From a virus: a stretch of 24,449 nt of DNA. How positions within the stretch are numbered: position 1 is the stretch's first letter; each line of letters starts with the position of its first letter. Both the position numbers and the translations under genes were made by a program. The DNA lies in the IMG/VR virus record IMGVR_UViG_3300034198_004795, positions 1 through 24,449 of that record. One strand, written 5' to 3'. The notes under the pieces are model-generated. The model searched no databases and had not been told where the DNA came from. It worked only from the letters and a program-made list of their open reading frames with translations. Of this stretch, positions 17,460 through 24,449 are shown in pieces.

Positions 17460-19320
17460 CCCCTGGCGTGCTGGGTTCCTCGAGGGCCTGCGACCTGAGC
17501 AGCCGCTGACGGTGAGCGAGTGGGCGGACCGTTACCGGAAGCTGAGCAGCAAGGCCAGCGCAGAGCCTGGGCCGTGGCGCACCAGCCGGACGCCGTACCT
17601 GCGGGAGCCGATGGACTGCTTGAGCAGTAGCAACCCGGTGCAGCGGGTGGTGATGATGTTCGCGGCGCAGACGGGCAAGACGGAAGCGGGCAGCAACTGG
17701 TTGGGCTATGTGATCGACCACGCGCCGGGGCCGATGCTTTGCGTGCAGCCGACGGTGGAGATGGCGAAGCGGTTGAGCAAGCAACGGCTCGAGAGCATGA
17801 TCACCGACACGCCATGCTTAGCGGCAAAGATCGCGCCATCGAGGGCGAGGGATTCGGGGAACACGATGTTCAGCAAAGACTTCAGCGGCGGGATCATGCT
17901 GCTGACCGGGGCGAACAGCAGCACGGGGCTCAGGTCTGCGCCATGCCGTTACCTGTTCGCTGACGAGGTGGACGCTTACCCCAGTGATGTGGATGGCGAG
18001 GGCGACCCGGTGGCATTGGCTGAGCGCAGGACGACGACGTTCGCCAGGCGCAAGATCCTGCTGACCAGCACGCCGACGGTGAAGGACTTCAGCCGGATCG
18101 AGGCGGAGTACCTACGCAGCGATCAGCGGCGCTTCTATGTGCCGTGCCCGAACTGCGGCGGGATGCAGTGGCTGCAATGGCCGCGGCTGAAGTGGGACGC
18201 AAAGCGCCCGGGTGATGTCAGGTATCAGTGCGAGCACTGCGGCGAACGGTTCGAGGAGAACCACAAGCCGGCGATGCTGGCTGCTGGTGAGTGGCGCGCG
18301 ACGGCACCGAGTGATGGCAGGACGGCTGGGTTCCATCTGTCGGGGCTTTACAGCCCGCTCGGGTGGTGCAGCTGGGAGCAGCTGGTGGATGATTTCCTGC
18401 GGGCGAAATCAGACGCGCCAGCGCTTAAGGCATTTGTGAACACCAGACTGGCGGAGACCTGGGAGGAGGACTACGCCGCGGCCGTGAGCGCTGACGGGTT
18501 GATGGCGAAGCGGCTGGCCTATGAACCAGGGACCTGTCCCGATGGAGTGGTGCTGCTGACGTGCGGCGTGGACGTGCAGGACAACCGACTGGCGGTGAGC
18601 GTGTGGGGCTGGGGCGAGGGCGAGACCGGCTGGATGGTGTGGCACCAGGAGCTGATGGGTGACCCGACGCAGACGGAGGTATGGGGCCAACTGGACCAGG
18701 TGCTGGTGACCGAGTGGGCAACAGCTGCGGGCAAGGCGCTGAAGGTGTCGCAGGTGGCAGTGGATAGCGGCGGCCACTGCACCCATGAGGTGTATCGGTA
18801 TGTACGCGATCGCGTGCGGCAGAACGTGGTGGCGATCAAGGGCAGCAGCAGACGCAACAGCCCGGCGGTAGGCAAGGGCAACAAGGTCGACGTGAGCTGG
18901 CAGGGCCGGGTGTTGAAGCGTGGTGTCACGTTGTATCAGCTGGGAACCGACACGATCAAGACGACGCTGTTCGGCCGGTTGCGGCACAACGAAGCAGGTG
19001 GCATCGGGACACTGCACTTCGGGATGGCTGCGGACGAGGAGTATTTCAAGCAACTAACCAGCGAACGGCAGGCATTGCGGTATCACCGCGGGTTTCCGAT
19101 TCGGGAGTGGGTGAAGAAAGCAGGTGATCGGAACGAGGCGCTGGACTGCGTGGTCTATGCCTACGCGGCGATGTTGCTGTTCTCGCGGCGGATGAACCGA
19201 GCAACGATGTGGCAACAACTGGCAGATCAGCTTGAGCATGGGAAGAAGGCGCCGCTAAGATCGAAACAACAGCCTGCGGCACCTGCTGCGGCCGGGCCTG
19301 GATTCGTCAACAACTGGTAG
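17452..19320 (+). CDS. Terminase large subunit, GpA family
   Basis: This 622-residue protein is a lambda GpA-type packaging motor. The N-terminus has VSEWADRYRKLSSKASAEPGPWRTSRTPYLREPMD, typical of the family. The ATPase Walker A is AAQTGKTEAG (71-80); Walker B is RYLFADEVDAYP (166-177); the coupling motif is LLTSTPT (203-209). A zinc site follows: PCPNCGG (C232, C235) and CEHCGERF (C260, C263). The nuclease domain begins at TCGVDVQDNRLAVSVWGWG (370-388), with Asp 374 and Asp 377 as likely metal ligands, and later motifs VDSGGHCTHEVY and RNEALDCVVYAYAA. It packages DNA into the prohead with the Nu1-like subunit. It is full length. Confidence 0.95.
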   Translation: MANPWRAGFLEGLRPEQPLTVSEWADRYRKLSSKASAEPGPWRTSRTPYLREPMDCLSSSNPVQRVVMMFAAQTGKTEAGSNWLGYVIDHAPGPMLCVQPTVEMAKRLSKQRLESMITDTPCLAAKIAPSRARDSGNTMFSKDFSGGIMLLTGANSSTGLRSAPCRYLFADEVDAYPSDVDGEGDPVALAERRTTTFARRKILLTSTPTVKDFSRIEAEYLRSDQRRFYVPCPNCGGMQWLQWPRLKWDAKRPGDVRYQCEHCGERFEENHKPAMLAAGEWRATAPSDGRTAGFHLSGLYSPLGWCSWEQLVDDFLRAKSDAPALKAFVNTRLAETWEEDYAAAVSADGLMAKRLAYEPGTCPDGVVLLTCGVDVQDNRLAVSVWGWGEGETGWMVWHQELMGDPTQTEVWGQLDQVLVTEWATAAGKALKVSQVAVDSGGHCTHEVYRYVRDRVRQNVVAIKGSSRRNSPAVGKGNKVDVSWQGRVLKRGVTLYQLGTDTIKTTLFGRLRHNEAGGIGTLHFGMAADEEYFKQLTSERQALRYHRGFPIREWVKKAGDRNEALDCVVYAYAAMLLFSRRMNRATMWQQLADQLEHGKKAPLRSKQQPAAPAAAGPGFVNNW

Positions 19321-19323
19321 GCC

Positions 19324-19893
19324 GTGAACATCCCCAGCGAAATCAGGGCAGGCGACACGATTCAGTGGCGGGATGTTCCTGGTGCTGACAATTTGGGCAA
19401 CGTGGTGAGCAGCTCGGACTACACGCTGACCTATTACCTGCGGACTAACACGGCGAGCGAAGGTGCTACGGCAGTTGGTGCCGCCTACGGAACTGGTTGG
19501 GAGTTCACGATCACTGCAGCCACCAGCGTGGCGTTCGATGCTGGCCAGTGGTTTTGGCAGGCGGTTGCGACCAAGACTGGCAGCACGGTGACGCTGGGCT
19601 CTGGCCAGCTGACGGTGCTGCGGAGCCTGAGCTATAGCGGCACACCCGGCGCAGTTGATGGCCGGTCGCAGGCACAGCAGGATCTGGATGCGGTGCAGGC
19701 GGCGATCCGCGCGATTGTTGCTGGTGGTGTTGCGAAGGAGTACACGATCGGCAACCGCAACCTGAAGAAGTACGACATGGCTGACTTGCTGCAGCTTGAA
19801 AGTAAGCTCAAGGCTGAAGTGAAGCGTGAGCAGATGGCGGACTTGATTGCCAATGGCCTGGGCAATCCCCACAATCTGTTCGTGAGGTTCTGA
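19324..19893 (+). CDS. Head-tail connector-type protein with Ig-like N-terminal part
   Basis: The start is GTG 19324, three bases after the terminase stop; no closer ATG suits. The 189-residue product begins with a beta-rich, Ig-like block (GDTIQWRDVPGADNLG, YTLTYYLRTN, WEFTITAATSVAF, WFWQAVATKTGSTVTLGSGQLTVL). The C-terminal half is helical and resembles a gpW-type connector: AQQDLDAVQAAIRAIVAGGVAKEYTIGNRNLKKYDMADLLQLESKLKAEVKREQ. It lies between terminase and portal, where lambda encodes gpW. The stop shares one base with the portal ATG (TGATG). Function is inferred from position and the C-terminal pattern. Confidence 0.68.
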   Translation: MNIPSEIRAGDTIQWRDVPGADNLGNVVSSSDYTLTYYLRTNTASEGATAVGAAYGTGWEFTITAATSVAFDAGQWFWQAVATKTGSTVTLGSGQLTVLRSLSYSGTPGAVDGRSQAQQDLDAVQAAIRAIVAGGVAKEYTIGNRNLKKYDMADLLQLESKLKAEVKREQMADLIANGLGNPHNLFVRF

Positions 19894-21452
19894 TGGGACT
19901 GCGCACGCGGCTATTTAAGGCGATGGGTTTTGAGCCGACGCGACCCCAGCGCCGGGCGTATCAAGGCGCACGGGTGAGCCGGCTGACTGCCGACTGGGTG
20001 ACAAGCGGCACCAGCGCCGATAGCGAGATCAAGTCCAGCTTCAAGGCATTGCGCAACCGTGCGCGGCAACTGGTGCGCGACAACGATTACGCGCGGCAGG
20101 CAGTGCGCGCGATCCAGAACAACGTGATCGGGCACGGGATCAAGCATCAGTCGCAGGTGCGGATGCTGCGCGGCGGGCGACTGGATGAGGCGATCAATGG
20201 GCAGATCCACGAGCAATGGGAGCGGTGGATGCACAAGAGCCGCTGCGATGTGAGCGGGCTTCTGGGTTTCCATGACATCGAGCGGCTGCTGGCGCGGAGC
20301 ATGGCCGAATCGGGCGAGGTGTTCGTGCGGATGATCCGTAGGCCGTTTGGCGATTCGCGGGTGCCGTTCGCGTTGCAGATCCTTGAGGCTGATTACCTGA
20401 TTGACGATGACGTGCCGCAAGCAGCGGACGGCAACACGGTTCGGATGGGCATCGAGGTGGACGGCTACCTGCGGCCGCAGGCTTACCACTTCTACGCAAA
20501 CCACCCGGGTGACACCTATGCAGGCAACCCGCGGACCAATGGCCGGCGGATCCGGGTTCCTGCTGATGAGGTGATCCATCTGTTCCTGCCGGAGCGGCCA
20601 GGCCAGACCAGGGGCGTCACATGGTTTGCATCAGCGCTGATGCGGCTCCACATGCTGCAGGGCTACGAAGAAGCGGAAGTGGTGCGCGCCCGGGCCAGCA
20701 GCGCGTTGATGGGCTTCATCCAATCGCCTGAGGGCGAGTTGATTGGCGATGAGATCTACGAAGGCCAGCGCGTGAGTGAGTTCACTCCAGGCGTGTTCAA
20801 GTATCTGGCGCCAGGCGAAAGCGTGACGGTGCCCGATCTGAATGCACCTGACGGTCAGCTGGAGCCGTTCACGCGGTCCATGCTGCGCGCTGTGGCGGCT
20901 GGTGTTGGGGTGAGTTTTGAAAGCATCAGCAAGAACTTCAGCGAGAGCAACTACAGCAGCAGCCGGTTGAGCCTGCTCGAGGAACGCGACACCTATCGGG
21001 TGCTCCAGCGCTCGATGATCGAAAACTTCCACCAGCCGGTGTTTGAAGCATGGCTTGAGATGGCGGTGCTGAGCGGTGCGCTGAATCTGCCGGGCTACGA
21101 AACCAACCCCGACCGCTACCGGGCTAGCCGGTGGATCCCAAGGAGCTGGGAGTGGGTCGATCCACAGCGTGAAGTGGAGGCGTATAAGACGGCCGTGCGG
21201 TGTGGCTTCAAAACGCTGGGCCAGGTGATCAGCGAGCAAGGCGGCGATCTGGATGATGTGCTGATCGCACGTCAGGCCGAGCTGGCGATGCTGGATGAGA
21301 TGGGCATTGTTACGGATAGCGATCCGAGCGAAGTTGCTGACAGCGGTGCGGTTCACCCGATGCCAGTGCCTGCCACTGAGACGCCAGTAGAAGAGGAGGA
21401 GTATGAGGAGCTGTCAGTCCTCGAGGATCCGCTCGAGGATGAAGAGGACTGA
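19893..21452 (+). CDS. Portal protein, lambda gpB family
   Basis: The 519-residue protein has the lambda portal features: ADSEIKSSFKALRNRARQLVRDNDYARQAVRAIQNNVIGHGI near the start, a tail-type GFHDIERLLARSMAESGEVFVRM segment, LQILEADYLIDDDVPQA, IRVPADEVIHLFLPERPGQTRGVTWFASALMRLHMLQGYEEAEVVRARASSALMGFI, and YSSSRLSLLEERDTYRVLQRSMIENF. It forms the dodecameric ring through which DNA enters. The C-terminus is strongly acidic and rich in Pro and Glu, a probable flexible tail. It starts on the last base of the connector stop and ends with the same TGATG coupling to the capsid polyprotein. Confidence 0.95.
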   Translation: MGLRTRLFKAMGFEPTRPQRRAYQGARVSRLTADWVTSGTSADSEIKSSFKALRNRARQLVRDNDYARQAVRAIQNNVIGHGIKHQSQVRMLRGGRLDEAINGQIHEQWERWMHKSRCDVSGLLGFHDIERLLARSMAESGEVFVRMIRRPFGDSRVPFALQILEADYLIDDDVPQAADGNTVRMGIEVDGYLRPQAYHFYANHPGDTYAGNPRTNGRRIRVPADEVIHLFLPERPGQTRGVTWFASALMRLHMLQGYEEAEVVRARASSALMGFIQSPEGELIGDEIYEGQRVSEFTPGVFKYLAPGESVTVPDLNAPDGQLEPFTRSMLRAVAAGVGVSFESISKNFSESNYSSSRLSLLEERDTYRVLQRSMIENFHQPVFEAWLEMAVLSGALNLPGYETNPDRYRASRWIPRSWEWVDPQREVEAYKTAVRCGFKTLGQVISEQGGDLDDVLIARQAELAMLDEMGIVTDSDPSEVADSGAVHPMPVPATETPVEEEEYEELSVLEDPLEDEED

Positions 21453-23785
21453 TGGCCGGTTTGAACACCGATAGAATCAAAGAACTACAAGACAGAAGCG
21501 CGATGGAGATGGAGCGCCCCTACCCGAACGAACACGCCGCACGATTGAAAGATCCGGCTCAGTACGATTCGCTGCGCCGCGTCAACGATGAAGGCGGCAC
21601 CGGCGTTGATTTCATCTATGGCGTGAAGGAAGGCGAGAGCGAGCTGCAGGCAATCCGGTTCCGCAGTTCGGTTTACACCGCAACCGAGGCCCGCACCTGG
21701 TTGGCCGAGCATGACTTTGAGCCGATCGAGTTTGAGGAGGCAACTGGTGACGGCGAAGCTGAGCGCGCCGCACCGAATGAGTTAACCGAAGGCGACTTTG
21801 TGCGCTGGGATTCGAGCGGCGGCACTGCCCAGGGCAGGATCGAGCACGTCATGCGCGAAGGCACGCTTGGCGTCCCTGGCACTGAGTTCAGCATCGACGC
21901 AACAGCAGAAGACCCTGCTGCGCTGATCCGCATCTATCGCGAAGGCGAAGAGGGATGGGAAGCAACCGAGACGATGGTGGGCCATAAGTTTTCGACGCTG
22001 AGCAAGATCGATGCACTGCGGGCCATGCCTGGCATCGGCAAATATCAGCGCGCTGAACTGACCACTTTCGACGAAGTGGAGGACCGCACTTATGAGTTCC
22101 CATTTAGCTCTGAGTTCCCTGTCGCGCGGTACTTCGGCAACGAGATCCTGAGCCATGAGGCGAATGCAGCTGATCTCAGCCGCTTGAACGATGGCGCGCC
22201 GCTGCTGTTTAATCACAACCCTGATCGTGTGATCGGCGTGGTTGAACAGGCGAGGATCGATAGCAAAGGACGGCGCGGCTATGCGCGGGTGCGGTTCAGC
22301 CGCAACCCGTTTGCTCAGGAAGTCCTGAGTGATGTGAAGGACGGCGTTCTACGGAATGTGTCCTTTGGCTACTCCATCGACAGAATGGAGGAGCGCGGCA
22401 GTGGTGACTTCGTTGCTACTGCTTGGGCACCTTACGAGGTGTCGATCGTCAGCGTTCCCGCTGACAAAACTGTGGGCATTGGCCGCGCGTTGACGCCCAC
22501 GGACCCTGCTGCTTCGGCAGCACCATCCCCTGATCCCCTTCCTTCAATGGAATCCACCACCCCCGATCTGGCCGTGGTGCGGGCCGAAGCCGCCGAGGCT
22601 GAGCGCTCCCGCATCAATGAGATCTCCGCCTTGTGCGACAAGCACAACATGGGCGATCTGGGCCGTCAGCTGGTCGAGTCTGGTCGTTCAATCGACGAGG
22701 CCCGTGCCGCTGTTCTCGACAAAATGAACATTCAACAGGAGCCTGTGACCATGAGCGCCGCCGACATCGGCATGAGCGAGAAGGAGAGCCGTAATTTCTC
22801 CTTCCTGCGTGCCATCAACTATCTCTCCAACCCGACCGATCGTTCGGCCCGTGAGGCTGCAGCGTTCGAGATCGAAGCATCCGAGGCTGCTGCTTCTAAG
22901 CTCGGCCGTCAGTCCCGTGGCATCACGATCCCCCAGGACGTGCTGCGTCGTGACCTGAACGTTGGCGCGGCTACGGCTGGCGGCAACCTGGTCGAGACCA
23001 TGCTTGACGCTGGCAGCTTCATCGACCTGCTGCGCAATGCTTCGGCCCTGGATCAAGCTGGCGCCACCGTGCTGACCGGCCTGACCGGCAACGTCGCCAT
23101 CCCCCGTCAGTCGGGTGCTGCCACCGCCTACTGGGTGGCTGAGAGCGGCGCTCCTACCGAGTCGCAGCAAACTGTGGATCAGGTCAGCCTGACCCCCAAG
23201 ACGGTGGCCGCGTTCACCGACTACAGCCGCCGCCTGATGATCCAATCGTCGATCGACGTGGAGAACATGGTCCGGGGCGATCTGGCCCGCGTGCTGGCGC
23301 TCAAGATCGACCTGGCTGGTCTGTATGGCACCGGCAGCAACAGCGAGCCCCTCGGCCTGAAGCTGACCACCGGCATCGGCACCGAGAACTTCGCCGCTGC
23401 TGCCCCGACCTTCGAGGAAGTGGTGGCACTTGAGAGCGACGTGGCAACCGCCAACGCGCTGCTGGGCAACCCTGTCTACCTGATGAACGCTGCTATGCGC
23501 GGCAGCCTCAAGACCACCAAGAAGGACGCCGGTTCCGGCATGTTCATCATGGATGGCAACGAGGTGAACGGCTATCGCGGCGTGCTGTCCAACCAAGTGG
23601 CATCTGGCGATCTGTGGTTCGGCAACTTCGCCGACCTGATCATCGGCTACTTCAGCGGACTCGACATCATGGTCGACCCCTATAGCAACAGCACCAGCGG
23701 CACCGTTCGCGTGGTTGCGATGCAGGACGTGGACATCGCTGTCCGTCATCCTGAGTCCTTCAGCCGCGGCAACGATTCCCTCTGA
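21452..23785 (+). CDS. Prohead protease - major capsid polyprotein with Tudor-like insert
   Basis: The 777-residue protein has four parts. Residues 1-100 form a module with PYPNEHAARLKDPAQYDSLRR and LQAIRFRSSVYTATEARTWL, seen from memory in phage capsid or protease leaders. Residues 110-185 resemble a Tudor/KOW-like DUF2945 domain (GDFVRWDSSGGTAQGRIEHV, VGHKFSTLSKI). Residues 195-348 are an HK97-type prohead protease with H255 in LLFNHNP and S304 in NVSFGYSID. A charged linker (366-430) looks like a scaffolding or delta domain. Residues 434-777 are an HK97-fold major capsid protein (TAGGNLVETMLDAGSFIDLLRNASAL, YWVAESGAPTESQQT, LKIDLAGLYGTGS). An internal ATG at 22751 with AGGAG nine bases upstream could make capsid alone. 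Confidence 0.93.
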   Translation: MAGLNTDRIKELQDRSAMEMERPYPNEHAARLKDPAQYDSLRRVNDEGGTGVDFIYGVKEGESELQAIRFRSSVYTATEARTWLAEHDFEPIEFEEATGDGEAERAAPNELTEGDFVRWDSSGGTAQGRIEHVMREGTLGVPGTEFSIDATAEDPAALIRIYREGEEGWEATETMVGHKFSTLSKIDALRAMPGIGKYQRAELTTFDEVEDRTYEFPFSSEFPVARYFGNEILSHEANAADLSRLNDGAPLLFNHNPDRVIGVVEQARIDSKGRRGYARVRFSRNPFAQEVLSDVKDGVLRNVSFGYSIDRMEERGSGDFVATAWAPYEVSIVSVPADKTVGIGRALTPTDPAASAAPSPDPLPSMESTTPDLAVVRAEAAEAERSRINEISALCDKHNMGDLGRQLVESGRSIDEARAAVLDKMNIQQEPVTMSAADIGMSEKESRNFSFLRAINYLSNPTDRSAREAAAFEIEASEAAASKLGRQSRGITIPQDVLRRDLNVGAATAGGNLVETMLDAGSFIDLLRNASALDQAGATVLTGLTGNVAIPRQSGAATAYWVAESGAPTESQQTVDQVSLTPKTVAAFTDYSRRLMIQSSIDVENMVRGDLARVLALKIDLAGLYGTGSNSEPLGLKLTTGIGTENFAAAAPTFEEVVALESDVATANALLGNPVYLMNAAMRGSLKTTKKDAGSGMFIMDGNEVNGYRGVLSNQVASGDLWFGNFADLIIGYFSGLDIMVDPYSNSTSGTVRVVAMQDVDIAVRHPESFSRGNDSL
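22737..22753 (+). promoter_or_regulatory. Internal ribosome-binding site and start for the capsid part
   Basis: AGGAG at 22737-22741 lies nine bases before ATG 22751, which is in frame with the polyprotein. Initiation here would give a 344-residue protein starting MSAADIGMSEKESRNF, close to the usual size of a processed HK97-like capsid protein. This is one of the strongest Shine-Dalgarno sites in a window where most starts lack one. Confidence 0.55.
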
Positions 23786-23991
23786 TGTTGATCCAGGTCC
23801 TACGGCAAACGATGCTGGCGGGCCAGGTGGTTCGTGTTGGGGATGTCATTGAGGCATCCCCTTCCGACGCCAAGCTCCTAATCGGCATCGGCAAAGCAAT
23901 GGTGGCCGCCGCCCAGGTGGCCGAAGCGGTTGAGACTATTTCTCTACCTTCACGCAAACCTTCTACCCCTCGACGGAGGGCGAAACCATGA
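23785..23991 (+). CDS. Small capsid-associated hypothetical protein
   Basis: This 68-residue product starts at ATG 23785, overlapping the capsid stop (TGATG). The N-terminal half (MLIQVLRQTMLAGQVVRVGDVIEASPSDAKLLIGIGKAMVAAA) is alpha/beta with a Gly-Asp turn and resembles small proteins found just downstream of capsid genes in other phages. The tail is basic and Ser/Pro-rich (SLPSRKPSTPRRRAKP). It may bind capsid or DNA. It overlaps the next gene by 4 nt. Exact function unknown. Confidence 0.68.
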   Translation: MLIQVLRQTMLAGQVVRVGDVIEASPSDAKLLIGIGKAMVAAAQVAEAVETISLPSRKPSTPRRRAKP

Positions 23992-24377
23992 CCATCCAAA
24001 ACCTCGGGTCAAAGACTGACCTGCTCGAGATCCACAACAACGCTGTTGTCGCATCAACCGGCGCTGGCACCCCCGCCAACGTTGACTTGGTCGACTACGA
24101 GGGCGACGTTGCATTCATCATCGATGCAGCTGCTGCCGGCTCTGGCGTCACCCTGGTCGCCAAGATTCAACACAGCAACACCACCACCAGCGGTGACTTT
24201 GTCGATGTGACCGGCGGCGGCTTCACCGCTGCTGCTGCTAACACCGCCTTCCAGGAGAAGATCTACCTGAACAGCAACGACCTTCGTCGTTATGTTCGCG
24301 TCCTCTTCACTGTGACCGGCGGCACTGGCACTGGTGCTGTTTCGGTGGTGGCTCTCGGCTCGAAGAAGTACAGCTGA
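23988..24377 (+). CDS. Capsid decoration-like protein
   Basis: The 129-residue product begins at ATG 23988 (ATGA overlap with the previous stop). It is rich in Thr, Ala, Gly and strands: VASTGAGTPANVDLVDYEGDVAFIIDAAAAGSGVTLVAKIQHSNTTTSGDFVDVTGGGFT, then LNSNDLRRYVRVLFTVTGGTGTGAVSVVALG and a final SKKYS. The pattern 'KIQHS ... DFVDVTG ... LRRYVRV ... TGTGAVSVVA.G' is common in phage structural proteins next to the capsid, seen as decoration or capsid-stabilising proteins. It has no transmembrane segment. Role inferred from position and beta-rich composition. Confidence 0.68.
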   Translation: MTIQNLGSKTDLLEIHNNAVVASTGAGTPANVDLVDYEGDVAFIIDAAAAGSGVTLVAKIQHSNTTTSGDFVDVTGGGFTAAAANTAFQEKIYLNSNDLRRYVRVLFTVTGGTGTGAVSVVALGSKKYS

Positions 24378-24449
24378 TGGCGATCACGGAAGATCTGGAC
24401 ATCTTCCTGGCAGACTTCGGCGTCAGCTGCACAGCTGGCGCCGTTACTG
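24377..24449 (+). CDS. Start of a head-tail joining-type protein (3' partial)
   Basis: The frame opens at ATG 24377, which shares its A with the previous stop (TGATG), and runs to the window edge. The first 24 residues are MAITEDLDIFLADFGVSC followed by TAGAVT. Short proteins starting 'M--T-DL--F-ADFGV' sit after the capsid genes in lambda-like phages and act in head-tail joining. It is only a start, so the assignment is tentative. Confidence 0.55.
   Translation, partial: MAITEDLDIFLADFGVSCTAGAVT

Noticed and set aside
22688-23749. Long minus-strand frame (353 codons) opposite the capsid
   Set aside because: It is antisense to the strongly matched capsid fold and reads as His/Gly/Val/Gln-rich low-complexity sequence, a shadow of the capsid codon pattern.
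1-24449. tRNA genes, rRNA, insertion sequences, integrase or attachment sites
   Set aside because: No cloverleaf-like sequence with T-loop, no rRNA block, no transposase or integrase motifs and no long flanking direct repeats were found by reading both strands.

Overview
The window is a GC-rich stretch of a tailed double-stranded DNA phage (or prophage) whose packaging and head genes follow the lambda plan. The host is most likely a cyanobacterium, probably a picocyanobacterium such as Synechococcus or Cyanobium. That host call is inference from recalled sequence patterns: the 45-aa basic protein at 171-308, the 'YCG.LGRS..LDHV' type HNH protein, the N-terminal block of the endolysin, DUF3310 and the Tudor-like insert in the capsid polyprotein all resemble proteins I associate with cyanophages. 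No integrase, lysogeny repressor, tRNA or CRISPR array was found, so lytic and temperate lifestyles cannot be told apart.

Layout. (1) 1-2992, rightward: the end of the late operon, with the tail end of a tail or fibre-type protein, three small proteins, a lysis block (two small membrane proteins and a lysozyme/peptidase endolysin), dCTP deaminase and an HNH endonuclease, closed by a Rho-independent terminator at 3019-3045. (2) 3044-3501, leftward: two small genes. (3) 3640-4177, rightward: a small gene and an HNH nuclease. (4) 4094-7371, leftward: 14 very small genes that all overlap by 1-19 nt, forming one translationally coupled array; only DUF3310 and a ribbon-helix-helix-like protein are recognisable. 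(5) 7446-7985: a zinc-ribbon gene (leftward) and a small helical gene (rightward). (6) 7987-10536, leftward: a recombination module with a RecE-like nuclease, an AP2/HNH endonuclease, RecT, an AlpA-like helix-turn-helix protein and a probable ssDNA-binding protein. (7) 10590-15742, mostly rightward: SF2 helicase, VRR-NUC nuclease, RHH protein and a primase-helicase, interrupted by one antisense PD-(D/E)XK nuclease. (8) 15745-16053: noncoding DNA full of GTTAC/GTAAC repeats around an A+T palindrome, a candidate origin. (9) 16054-24449, rightward: a tail-completion-like protein, a possible cos/pac region, terminase small and large subunits, a connector, portal, a protease-capsid polyprotein, and three small head or connector genes, the last cut by the window edge.

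How it fits together: late genes flank the early and middle genes on both sides, as expected for a permuted or circular phage map opened inside the tail genes. The helicase, primase-helicase and probable SSB would drive replication, RecE/RecT recombination and end processing, dCTP deaminase would supply dUMP precursor, and Nu1/GpA terminase would fill heads built from the protease-capsid product. The most unusual points are the 14-gene overlapping array with its paired promoter-like motif, the repeat-rich noncoding block after the primase, the four-module capsid polyprotein with an internal Shine-Dalgarno start, and SSB-like acidic tails on both RecT and its operon neighbour.
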